Below are positions 5,654-14,392 of a stretch of 55,193 bases of DNA, piece after piece. Made by a program: the position numbers and the translations under genes. Location of the stretch: the IMG/VR virus record IMGVR_UViG_3300048686_000358, positions 1 through 55,193 of that record; one strand, written 5' to 3'. This DNA comes from a virus. Position 1 is the stretch's first letter. Each line of letters opens with the position of its first letter. The notes below the pieces were generated by a model. It ran no database searches. It saw only the letters and a list, made by a program, of their open reading frames with translations, and was not told the origin of the DNA.

Positions 5654-8600
5654 TTATGAATTGAAATTGTTTGGGTCGTATTTATTTTTGAAATATTCAC
5701 GCAGCCATGCCCAGTCATAACTTAGACGCAGTTTTTCCATATCCCCGTTTACTTCTTCGTAGTATTGGACAGCATCATAAGCACCCCTAGTACTGTATTC
5801 ACCGTACATGCCATTTCCCACAGTTAACCAAATATCCAAGCGTTCTATACTCTTGTCCGAAATATCTGCTCTTAGTTTCAATGCTTCTCTAAATGCTGTA
5901 CGCCAGGTTGTCCATTCATCTGTATTGTATGCAGCAACACCCGAATTCAACTCTACAACTTCGTGTGCATCGTCAAGTGTGAAGTCAAGTCCATGACCTA
6001 TGTTGTTAAGCGTAATCTTTTTATTATACGCAATCATAGCCTGGTGTCCATACTCTAATCCGTTAACTGGATTTGTAGCATGGAAGATATAGTGCTTAGG
6101 AATCTGTAATCTATCAGGTTGCCAAGCCCAATCAAATTTTTCATTCACTTTGAGTTTAGCAAACACAGTAAACATCCAGGGTGTTTCGCTTGCTTCTGCT
6201 GCCGCATGATAGGCTGCTACACGACCATTCACCCCATCAACACGCACAACACGGTTGCGTAGTCCTTTGGTCACTTTCAATAAATGTTCATAGTTTTCTT
6301 CAGCACCTGTTTCACCGTTGCTTAAGAATACAATATCTAATGGTTTACTTTGTGCTAACTTAGTACTGCGACTAATATATGGGTAATCATAAAGTTCTTC
6401 TTCAACAAAGTCTTGTGCTTCTTTCGGAACAATAATTCGTGTACCACCTGTACTAGTAATAACAATATTTTTAGTTTCAGGAGTCCACAAACTAATAGGT
6501 TCAGTATCAACAACATCGTGTTTTTCTGTTTGAAAGATAGCATACGGGAAATTAAATTCTGTTTTAAGTTTTTCAGTATGTGTATCGGTATCTACTTCTA
6601 TGACTGGCGCGGGCAAACGCTTCACTCGTTGATGCTGATTATAATTAATCTTTTCATAATCCTCCATCAATAGCATATCATCTATTAATTCTCTGAGTTT
6701 GTTCACATCTACTAGGAAGGTATCACCGAATTTTTGTTTATCGCTAGGAAAAACATGCAATTGATCTTTTGCAAAAGGATCACATATATAACTAAAGTCA
6801 AAATCAGTATAGTCACAAACACTACTGCAAACCCAAATATAGTGTTCCTTCTTTTGTTCTAATCTCTTTAACACTTCTCTAAATGTGCGTAGATAACTAT
6901 GATTATATTCAATAACTGTTATAGATTTGTTTTGTATTTTATTGCGTAACGCTAATGCTACACTATCTATTTCTACATTGCCATGGTCTACTAGAATCAC
7001 ATCGTATAGACAACTAGTCGCTACTGCTGTTTTTCGTTTTACAAAGTTTAAATTTCCTAAATGTTCAATAACTTTGACATACTTTGTATCTTCAGGAAAA
7101 CTTGTCTTATTAACCATATATGTAGTACCCCAATGACTCCATTGCGTACCAAACACGTGAACCATACGCATTTGCCATGGGCTAGGATAATAGTCAAATT
7201 CAAAGTTACTATAGTCTAGTTCGCTATTCAGTATCCAGCATAAATTTGTAGTAGACTTGTTGATACACCGATTGATTGTATCAACCCAACTATTCAAATA
7301 GCGTGTCTTAGTGATGTTGCCAAACTTCCCACGTAAATTTTCAAATCTTACTTGTGATTCTATATTACCCCTATCTACATAGAAAATATCAATTTTGGTT
7401 TTCAGTTCAACTAACTTATCTTCAATGTAGTTGATGTCACGATAACCTTTTTGCCACATTTTGCCGTTAACAAAATATGTTTGTGTATTAATGTTATCCC
7501 TACTACCGAATGCATTTATATGATATACATTCTTTTTATCAGGTATCCATTTAAAATCAAATCCACTATAATCGATTTCAGGGTTTAAGGCCCAAAAGAT
7601 TTCACCTTCATGTTTTCTAATTAGGTCTTCTAATGTGGTGCTAATATAATATTTAGGAAACTCTAATTCTTCTAGTATGATTTCTTTGCGTTCTAAATGA
7701 ACAATGGTCCCGTCATTACCCGGTGTCATATATCTTGGACCATCTTTTTCATCAAGTAGTGTACCAAACTGATATATGTATGGCGGGCTAGTATCATCTG
7801 GATGCCAACTAAAATCAAACTTTGTAACATCGACACCATCAGGTATTACCCAATGTGTCATGTCGGGTAGAATAGTAGCAACAGGGTCTGATACAAATTT
7901 ACTATCTATTGCTCCCTCTACAGTATAAGTGGGACCATGCGTTTTAGCCCATTGTGTACCAAACTGGTAGATGAACGGGGGATCCTTAGGATTTGGTCTC
8001 CATGTGTAATCAAAATCTTTTATTAATTTTGTGTTGTTAAACAACTCCGGTTTACTTGCTAGTGTAGCAACAACTTGGTCAATAAACTTTTCTTGCGTAG
8101 GATTGCCCCTATGCAACTTGACAGTAGGCATAATGGTGCCAGGATACTGAGTATTTCCAAACACGTATGTATAATCAGGGTCAGTTGGATCAGGTCTCCA
8201 ACTATAATCAAAATCACTAATTTCTTCTATTGTTTCCCAGCCTTCTGTGTAGGGCGCTACCGTTGCGATAATCTCGCCGACGTAGGATTTTTGTGTTGCG
8301 CCTGGTACATGATATTCTATAGTTGCTTCTAATTCAGCGGGGTTCCATTGATTACCAAACACATAGATATAAGGTTCACTGGTTTCGTTAGGATGCCAAC
8401 TATAATCAAAATCAACAATGTCAATTAAAACTTTGTAATTCGTTTTATTAGGAAGTTTTATTGCATGTGATATATTTCTGTCTACGTACTTTATCTCCGT
8501 AGCACCAGGTGCAACATATCTAGGTCCACCGTCTCGTTGCCATTGAGTTCCAAATTGCCAAATTAAATCAGGTTCTAGTGGGTCTGGTCTCCATGAGAAA

Positions 8601-10573
8601 TCAAAACTTTCTTTATCTATATTATCAGGTATTTCCCAGCGTTCCCATTCAGGTAATACATCAACATCGTTATCCATGTACTTTATTTCTGTTGCTCCTG
8701 GTACATGATATTCTACGGTTGGCTTATACTTGTTACTAATATACTTGTTACCCCATCTGTAAATATAGGGAGGATCTTTAGGGTTAGGCTTCCAAGTAAA
8801 ATCAAACTTAGTTTCATCAATAGGTTGAGTAATTATCCAATTAGACATGTCAATATCAAGCGTAGCAATGATATCATTTACAAATTTAATTTTAGTCGCA
8901 CCCTCAACATGATATTCAATAGTTGGCATTATCTCAGCAGGATACTGGTTGTTACCAAATACATAAATATAAGGTTCTTCTGTATCATCGGGATGCCATG
9001 TAAAATCAAAGTCTTTGATTTTATAATTTTCCAATATTGTAAACTTTGAAATATCAGATACTTTTTTTGCTGTCAACAAATCAATGTATTTTATATCGCT
9101 ATTAGCAGTTGCATTATGTGCTATAAACTTAGGTCCTCCAGTTTTTTGCCATTGTGTACCGAACTGATAAATATACGGCTTATCATCAATGTCAGGGTGC
9201 CAGCTAAAATCAAAATCAGTTGTATCAATGTTTTCAGGTATGATCCAGTGAGTTTTATCCGGTAACGCTACCGCAGTTACTGCATCAATATATTTTACTT
9301 CCGTTGCACCTTCTGCAACAAACTTAGGACCGCCTGTCCTACTCCATTGACTGGGAAACTGATAAATGTAGGGAGGTTCTGTTGCATCAGGATGCCAACT
9401 AAAATCAAATTTCTTTTGATCCACATTACGTGGAACTAACCAATTAGTAAATTGATATGGTATAACTGTTGCAACCTGTGTATCAATATATTTTATTTCT
9501 GTTGCACCCGATACAATATATCTAGGACCATTTGTTTTTTGCCATTGAGTAGGGAACTGATAAATGTATGGCGGATCATTGGGATTAGGTTCCCAACTAA
9601 AATCAAAACTTTGTTTTACAACATAGTCAGGTACTTCCCAATTATCCATTACGGGCAATCGTTTTGCCCTCACATCCATATATTTGTACTCAGTAGCACC
9701 TTCTACAACATATTGAACACTAATTCTATCTTCAGGTTTATTCCATTGATTGCCCCATGCATAAATGTATGGTGGACTAGTCGGATCAGGTACCCAACTA
9801 AAATCAAAACTCAAAGGATCAACATTGTCAAGTATTTCAAAATCTTGCGGTCTTGCAGCCAAACTAGGAGTAAAACTGTCTATATATTTGCGTTCGGTTG
9901 CCCCAGGCACATGATACTCAAGTGTTGGCATAATGCTTGCCGGATATTGATTGTTACCGAAAACATATATATAGGGTGGATCAGTTGGATCAGGTCTCCA
10001 ACTATAGTCGAAACCTATAACTTCATGTATATGCTTGAACAACATTGGCATCGGCAACAAATGTGCTATAATATCGTTTACATATTTTTTATCTGTTGCA
10101 CCGGGCACTTTATATAATACAGTAGGCATAATTGTACCAGAGTACCACTCATTGCCAAACACATATATGTAGGGTGGATCACCGGGATCAGGATGCCACT
10201 TGAAATCAAACTTATCTTTTTCAATATATTCTACAATTTCCCAACAACTGTTAACTTCATCTTTCATGGGAATAGGGTCAACATCGGCCCTATAAATCAT
10301 AACTTCACTATCATTTTTAGAGCATAGCCACGTACCGCTATCTTTTTGATACGTGCTAGGCCATACATTGTTATGGTCTTCAGCCCATACATCTTCGTCG
10401 GGCAGGAAATCGAAGTCCCAATCCCAATCAAAATCTCTATAATCGCAATGTTCGTTGATTATCCAAAAGTGCTCAGTAGTTGCGAGGCGGCGAGCCTCTT
10501 GCAAGTTGTCTACTTTTCTTTCTCTTGGATGAACATTGGGTTTTTCACCATAATAAAATACATCTCGTAGCAT
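5654..10573 (-). CDS. 1,639-aa tandem-module protein with glycosyltransferase-like C-terminal domain
   Basis: Residues 122 to about 985 contain 13 modules of about 66 residues, each opening FDFSWxPDPxxPPYIYxFG and continuing GPxYxVxGATExKYID and WxIPxNID. Three degenerate modules follow (about 1005-1330). Residues 1410-1639 are a full-size domain related to the 316-aa protein at 26411-27361 (shared VDGV.G..AAH.AAAEAS, NPVNGLEYG/NNINGLRYG, W R..FRE). The modules appear to be cut-down copies of that domain: the C-terminal KFDWAWQPD...HYIFHATN aligns with the repeat core. The DGDN metal motif of the 316-aa protein is missing here (VFAKLK instead), so even this domain may not be an active transferase. 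There is no signal peptide. Function is unknown; scaffold, glycan-binding protein or modification substrate are possibilities. It is the last gene of the biosynthetic-looking block. Confidence 0.85.
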   Translation of the reverse strand: MLRDVFYYGEKPNVHPRERKVDNLQEARRLATTEHFWIINEHCDYRDFDWDWDFDFLPDEDVWAEDHNNVWPSTYQKDSGTWLCSKNDSEVMIYRADVDPIPMKDEVNSCWEIVEYIEKDKFDFKWHPDPGDPPYIYVFGNEWYSGTIMPTVLYKVPGATDKKYVNDIIAHLLPMPMLFKHIHEVIGFDYSWRPDPTDPPYIYVFGNNQYPASIMPTLEYHVPGATERKYIDSFTPSLAARPQDFEILDNVDPLSFDFSWVPDPTSPPYIYAWGNQWNKPEDRISVQYVVEGATEYKYMDVRAKRLPVMDNWEVPDYVVKQSFDFSWEPNPNDPPYIYQFPTQWQKTNGPRYIVSGATEIKYIDTQVATVIPYQFTNWLVPRNVDQKKFDFSWHPDATEPPYIYQFPSQWSRTGGPKFVAEGATEVKYIDAVTAVALPDKTHWIIPENIDTTDFDFSWHPDIDDKPYIYQFGTQWQKTGGPKFIAHNATANSDIKYIDLLTAKKVSDISKFTILENYKIKDFDFTWHPDDTEEPYIYVFGNNQYPAEIMPTIEYHVEGATKIKFVNDIIATLDIDMSNWIITQPIDETKFDFTWKPNPKDPPYIYRWGNKYISNKYKPTVEYHVPGATEIKYMDNDVDVLPEWERWEIPDNIDKESFDFSWRPDPLEPDLIWQFGTQWQRDGGPRYVAPGATEIKYVDRNISHAIKLPNKTNYKVLIDIVDFDYSWHPNETSEPYIYVFGNQWNPAELEATIEYHVPGATQKSYVGEIIATVAPYTEGWETIEEISDFDYSWRPDPTDPDYTYVFGNTQYPGTIMPTVKLHRGNPTQEKFIDQVVATLASKPELFNNTKLIKDFDYTWRPNPKDPPFIYQFGTQWAKTHGPTYTVEGAIDSKFVSDPVATILPDMTHWVIPDGVDVTKFDFSWHPDDTSPPYIYQFGTLLDEKDGPRYMTPGNDGTIVHLERKEIILEELEFPKYYISTTLEDLIRKHEGEIFWALNPEIDYSGFDFKWIPDKKNVYHINAFGSRDNINTQTYFVNGKMWQKGYRDINYIEDKLVELKTKIDIFYVDRGNIESQVRFENLRGKFGNITKTRYLNSWVDTINRCINKSTTNLCWILNSELDYSNFEFDYYPSPWQMRMVHVFGTQWSHWGTTYMVNKTSFPEDTKYVKVIEHLGNLNFVKRKTAVATSCLYDVILVDHGNVEIDSVALALRNKIQNKSITVIEYNHSYLRTFREVLKRLEQKKEHYIWVCSSVCDYTDFDFSYICDPFAKDQLHVFPSDKQKFGDTFLVDVNKLRELIDDMLLMEDYEKINYNQHQRVKRLPAPVIEVDTDTHTEKLKTEFNFPYAIFQTEKHDVVDTEPISLWTPETKNIVITSTGGTRIIVPKEAQDFVEEELYDYPYISRSTKLAQSKPLDIVFLSNGETGAEENYEHLLKVTKGLRNRVVRVDGVNGRVAAYHAAAEASETPWMFTVFAKLKVNEKFDWAWQPDRLQIPKHYIFHATNPVNGLEYGHQAMIAYNKKITLNNIGHGLDFTLDDAHEVVELNSGVAAYNTDEWTTWRTAFREALKLRADISDKSIERLDIWLTVGNGMYGEYSTRGAYDAVQYYEEVNGDMEKLRLSYDWAWLREYFKNKYDPNNFNS
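7621..10210 (-). repeat. 13 tandem coding repeats of about 199 bp
   Basis: The repeat core encoding FDFSW appears on the plus strand as variants of ccaactaaaatcaaa at a mean spacing of about 199 bp from 10210 to 7819. Units differ at many positions, so the array is old or selected for variety. Adjacent units alternate between two styles, VFGNQ..P...MPT.EYH and QFGTQWQ..GGP.Y, arguing for block duplication or recombination. Confidence 0.9.
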
Positions 10574-10584
10574 GTATCTACTTA

Positions 10585-11208
10585 TTAATCCAAGGCAATA
10601 TTAAAATTTTTTGTTTGAGGTATGTTGTTTTTGATTTGAGTAACATACAGGTCAAATAAAAAATCAGCCAATTGAACATTAGATTCCGGTAAAAAATGAT
10701 TGTAAGACTGTTCGGTGTTTATATCTTTATTCATTAACGATTTTAAATCAACAACATTTTTATACCCATTACAAATATTGAAACCTAATTTTAATGATTC
10801 TTTGAAGCAAAATAAATGTATTACCTTTCTATTGGCTAGCATATCATTTAATTCATGAAAATATTTTGTCATAGCCCATTTATGAAAATCCTCATCATAT
10901 ATATGTTTATAATAAACCTCGTTCGCATGAAATTCATCAGGGATATCTTCGGGGAAACATGAAGTAATTTTTGTACTTAAAATTCTTAATGGTTCTGTGT
11001 GACAAAAGATAAAAAGTTCTGTACGATTAAAGTCAATGCTTTTCTTATACTCATATAAATTTTGTCTTGCGTACCACCATGATTTAGCAGGATATCCCTG
11101 ACCAGTAAGAGTCAAATTTAATTTATTGGCAAGTATTAAGGGCCAGTGATATGCAGGATTTTCACGCCAAAAACAAAAACTGTCTCCAGTTATGTAAATA
11201 TTAGACAT
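10585..11208 (-). CDS. SGNH-hydrolase-like protein
   Basis: This 207-residue protein starts with the block I motif ITGDSFCFW (Ser10 as nucleophile). A glycine block GQGYPAKSWW and a C-terminal NHFLPESN, whose histidine could be catalytic, are also present. SGNH enzymes remove or transfer acyl groups on sugars and other polymers. There is no signal peptide, so action is probably in the cytoplasm. Its ATG overlaps the stop of the carbamoyltransferase gene by one base. The DxxH pair typical of block V is not clear, so catalytic competence is uncertain. Confidence 0.7.
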   Translation of the reverse strand: MSNIYITGDSFCFWRENPAYHWPLILANKLNLTLTGQGYPAKSWWYARQNLYEYKKSIDFNRTELFIFCHTEPLRILSTKITSCFPEDIPDEFHANEVYYKHIYDEDFHKWAMTKYFHELNDMLANRKVIHLFCFKESLKLGFNICNGYKNVVDLKSLMNKDINTEQSYNHFLPESNVQLADFLFDLYVTQIKNNIPQTKNFNIALD

Positions 11209-12692
11209 TAACTCAATACTTTGACGTTATAAAGTTTTTCAAAACGATCTGCATCGAACCTATCATTAACCATAGGTTCACCGCGTATGTTTAATGACGT
11301 ATTTAATAGCATCGGGCATTCTGTCAACACATACCATTTTTCTAAAAGTTCTCTTATTCCACTTCCATCTTTCGGTACAGTTTGAACACGGCTAGTGCCG
11401 TCATGATGAACAATAGCAGGAAACAAATTAGGTTTATTACATTTTGCAATCACTTGCATATATCTACTATTATTCCAACCTTTTGGCATGTCAAAATATT
11501 TGTGTACATGTTCTTCTAATATGATAGGAGCAAAAGGTCTAAACTTCTGTCTGCGTTTAATTTCATTTACTTTATCCTTTATTTCGTTGCCTCTAGGATC
11601 AGCCAATAAACTACGGTTGCCTAACGCTCTGGGACCAAACTCAGCACGACCACTTGCTACACCTACTATTTTTTCAGTTTGTAATACATCAAGTATACGA
11701 TTTACTGGATAAGGACCATCTATATTGTGTCCAAGAAACGCATCTTTCCATTGAAGTTTTTTACCATACCCCAATGCTGCTGCACCTAAACTACTACCAC
11801 AGTCGCCGGGGTTAGGCATAATCCATATATGTTGAAAATAATCACCTAACATTCTATTAGCAAGACAATTAAGTGCGACTCCGCCACCATAGACAATGTT
11901 GCTACTATTTCCTAACATTCTTGCTTTGGCAAATATTTCTTTAAGTAAATCTTCTAGTACAACTTGTGCCGAACTTGCAATGTCCATTGGATCGGCATTT
12001 GGTAAAAAATCATCGCCAACACCAATATGTAAATTTTGCTTAAAAGTTAAATGACGTTGGTCTTCTATCAATAGATTATGCATCTCATCAGAGTGAATGG
12101 GTTTACCATATGCTGCCATGCCCATTAAAATATATTCTTCATCCATTGGATGCAATCCTACTTTATGTGTCATTGCACTATAAAATAATCCCAAACTATT
12201 TGGATATTGTTTACTATATATTTTTTTATATTGTGCTATACCATGATGGTCATATCCAGCATTCCATATAGTGACTGTATCAAATTCTCCTATAGCATCA
12301 ATAATTACAACTGTTGCTTGACGAAAGGGACTTGTTTGAAAACTTGCGGCGGCGTGGCTTAGATGATGACTATGCTTATAAACTTTTTTCTCTCTAAGCA
12401 TTCCATGAATATCATGCTCTAACAAATGCCCATCAAATAGATTTCTAAATCTAGGTTTCTCACCTGATCGTATTTGCCTCAATACTTTTAATAGTGGACG
12501 CTCATAATAATGTAATTCATAATCACCAATAATATGTTTGAGTGCATCATTAACAATGCCATGACACAAATTCTTATCATGCTTATGCTTGCTGTATCTT
12601 TCACTATGACTGGCAAATAATATTTCACCTGTGTTAGACACAACACTAACACCGGCATCGTGAAACCCATTACTTAATCCAATATAATTCAT
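11208..12692 (-). CDS. NodU/TobZ-family O-carbamoyltransferase
   Basis: This 494-residue enzyme should transfer a carbamoyl group from carbamoyl phosphate to a hydroxyl of a sugar or nucleoside through carbamoyl adenylate. The Kae1-like N-terminal domain opens with YIGLSNGFHDAGVSVV and has the metal motif HHLSHAAAS near residues 107-115, followed by VVIIDAIGEFD. VYGGGVALN is the second ATP-binding loop. The C-terminal YrdC-like half has ASGRAEFGPRALGNRSLLADPR near 345-365 and FRPFAPIILEE. It is somewhat shorter than typical members (about 570). Relatives make carbamoylated antibiotics, Nod factors and, in some phages, modified DNA bases. Here SGNH and radical SAM neighbours suggest a sugar or nucleotide target. 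Confidence 0.9.
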   Translation of the reverse strand: MNYIGLSNGFHDAGVSVVSNTGEILFASHSERYSKHKHDKNLCHGIVNDALKHIIGDYELHYYERPLLKVLRQIRSGEKPRFRNLFDGHLLEHDIHGMLREKKVYKHSHHLSHAAASFQTSPFRQATVVIIDAIGEFDTVTIWNAGYDHHGIAQYKKIYSKQYPNSLGLFYSAMTHKVGLHPMDEEYILMGMAAYGKPIHSDEMHNLLIEDQRHLTFKQNLHIGVGDDFLPNADPMDIASSAQVVLEDLLKEIFAKARMLGNSSNIVYGGGVALNCLANRMLGDYFQHIWIMPNPGDCGSSLGAAALGYGKKLQWKDAFLGHNIDGPYPVNRILDVLQTEKIVGVASGRAEFGPRALGNRSLLADPRGNEIKDKVNEIKRRQKFRPFAPIILEEHVHKYFDMPKGWNNSRYMQVIAKCNKPNLFPAIVHHDGTSRVQTVPKDGSGIRELLEKWYVLTECPMLLNTSLNIRGEPMVNDRFDADRFEKLYNVKVLS

Positions 12693-13525
12693 TTTATATA
12701 CTCACAAATTTTGTTAGAAAACATTATATGATGTTCTGGTCCAGGATGCATCCTATCTCTTGCCAAATCTCTTTCTGCTTGTTCGCCACTTTCACTAGCC
12801 CAATTAGGCAAAATTGTTCCATTTAAGTTCATGTTTTGCAGAAATTCATATGTTACTGCGTCCCAAGATGAATAGTAAGTTTGTATATTTCGTGTTTTGG
12901 CTATATAATCCGCAATATATATTGAATTTCTGCATTGTTTTAATAATTCATCTTCGGGCAAAACTCTAAAAATACCTTCATCATTTATATCATAAAACTG
13001 GCACATACTTGAATTATGTGTAGCAATTATAGAAATGTAATTTACCTCATCAACAGTTGGATGTTGTTTAGCAATTTGCAACCTGTTATGACTGGGTAAT
13101 AAAAATATTGCTTTATTGATTTTTATATGGTTTGATACTATCAAAAATAAATCACTAGCAGTTAATATACTTGAACCGGGCAAACCAAAATTTATACATG
13201 ATGTTTTTAACTTATCTGCTAATAGACTATGCCATAGTAATTCTTTAGGGAGACCTATACCAAAAGTAAAACTACAACCAAACACTGCTATGTCTACTTC
13301 TTTTGGTAGTTCTGTAAATCTGAATCCTGTATCGTGTATTTCATATTGAAAATGTTTATCGTGCCATTGGTCTGCATATTTTATTTCGTTAGTTGTAAAA
13401 TAATCAATGTATGTTATTTCATTTCTAGGTAAATTTGACAAATTGGCGCTGGCAGTCGTATACCTACGAACATCGTCTATACTCTTAGAATCTAATAAAT
13501 TAAATTGTGCAAATTCTTTGTTCAT
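12689..13525 (-). CDS. SGNH-hydrolase-like protein
   Basis: This 278-residue protein carries block I as AVFGCSFTFGIG near residue 80 (serine nucleophile in a GCS variant of GDS), INFGLPGSSIL as the glycine block, and a C-terminal RMHPGPEHH with the likely catalytic histidine. An N-terminal extension of about 75 residues precedes the fold. The ATG overlaps the stop of the 34-aa gene as ATGA, and its end overlaps the carbamoyltransferase start by four bases, so it is translated in a coupled series. The substrate is unknown. Confidence 0.75.
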   Translation of the reverse strand: MNKEFAQFNLLDSKSIDDVRRYTTASANLSNLPRNEITYIDYFTTNEIKYADQWHDKHFQYEIHDTGFRFTELPKEVDIAVFGCSFTFGIGLPKELLWHSLLADKLKTSCINFGLPGSSILTASDLFLIVSNHIKINKAIFLLPSHNRLQIAKQHPTVDEVNYISIIATHNSSMCQFYDINDEGIFRVLPEDELLKQCRNSIYIADYIAKTRNIQTYYSSWDAVTYEFLQNMNLNGTILPNWASESGEQAERDLARDRMHPGPEHHIMFSNKICEYIK

Positions 13526-13626
13526 TTATAAATGAATGGATCACGCTTTTTAATTTCTTTCAATCGTTTGCGGTATCTGATTTCAGATTTAATTTTATAG
13601 ATTATTTTTTTAATCCAGGTTAACAT
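13522..13626 (-). CDS. 34-residue basic peptide
   Basis: The frame runs from ATG at 13626, with GGAG seven bases before it, to a TGA that overlaps the next ATG (ATGA). The product is rich in lysine and arginine: it starts MLTWIKKIIYKIKSEIRYRK and ends KKRDPFIYK. An amphipathic basic helix of about 25 residues is expected. The good ribosome site, the exact overlap and the filled gap make it a likely real gene. Function is unknown; it might bind nucleic acid, an acidic membrane surface, or one of its enzyme neighbours. Confidence 0.72.
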   Translation of the reverse strand: MLTWIKKIIYKIKSEIRYRKRLKEIKKRDPFIYK

Positions 13627-13638
13627 ATTGCTTCTCCG

Positions 13639-14379
13639 TTATTCACTTAATACTTTTTTAATTCTAGGTCCTGCTAAGGTCACATAATATAATTTATGAC
13701 CTTTCTCATTTACATGAGCGTCAGGGCTATGACAACTGACATTAAACTCCCTTTTTCTTGTTTGAGAAAAATCATAACCATGTATATGATTCATTCTACA
13801 CTCTCTAATACTTGTAAATCTATCGATAATATCAAATGGTAAAGTTGGTGGCGGACACCATAAAAATTTTATACCATTAGTTACTGTATACGAGTGCGCT
13901 CCATAAATTGCAGACATGGATTGATGTAGACCGATTGCACCGTTATATAGATATTTTATATAAGCATTTTTTGCTTCTGTGTATTCACTAAATTCTACCC
14001 CGGGTGCATTTGTATGATTTATTGGCCAAGGATCGGGTCTTTCAGGGTCACCCATTGATGCGGCTTCAATCCTATCTACAAAAGATGATGAGTATACAAC
14101 TAAATCAATTTCTTTTTTAAAATTATAAAAATAATCTACAAGTTGTCCAAACATGTGTTGATTTGAATTGCCGGGTCTTGCAATGTTAACAACTTCATAA
14201 TCAGTTAATTCATTTTGTAATAATGATGCCCAACAATGTTTGCTGGGAGGATCTCTGGGAAATTCAAAGAACCAACCAACCATTTCTTTCTTTTCTTTAT
14301 CCCAATGATAAATTCTATCTTCACATCCGTGACCATATGTAAAACTATCCCCTAAAACTAAAATTTTTCTTTTTTTCAT
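13639..14379 (-). CDS. SGNH-hydrolase-like protein
   Basis: This 246-residue protein has the best SGNH signature of the three in this window: ILVLGDSFTYGHG (Ser12), the block II glycine and block III asparagine in VVNIARPGNSNQHMF, and the C-terminal DAHVNEKGHKLYY, whose Asp217 and His219 fit the DxxH-like catalytic pair. Such enzymes act as esterases or acyltransferases, often on acetylated sugars. It lies 13 bp after the ninth radical SAM gene and before the basic peptide gene. Confidence 0.85.
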   Translation of the reverse strand: MKKRKILVLGDSFTYGHGCEDRIYHWDKEKKEMVGWFFEFPRDPPSKHCWASLLQNELTDYEVVNIARPGNSNQHMFGQLVDYFYNFKKEIDLVVYSSSFVDRIEAASMGDPERPDPWPINHTNAPGVEFSEYTEAKNAYIKYLYNGAIGLHQSMSAIYGAHSYTVTNGIKFLWCPPPTLPFDIIDRFTSIRECRMNHIHGYDFSQTRKREFNVSCHSPDAHVNEKGHKLYYVTLAGPRIKKVLSE

Positions 14380-14392
14380 AACTCACAATATA

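Noticed and set aside
9452-10117. 221-aa open frame on the plus strand opposite the repeat gene
   Set aside because: It is antisense to the tandem modules and arises from the same repeated composition; no ribosome site and no domain sense. The minus-strand modules are clearly the coded product.
7621-10210. Regular ~199-bp periodicity that could suggest a CRISPR-like array
   Set aside because: Units are long, diverged and encode a continuous protein; there are no short identical repeats with unique spacers.
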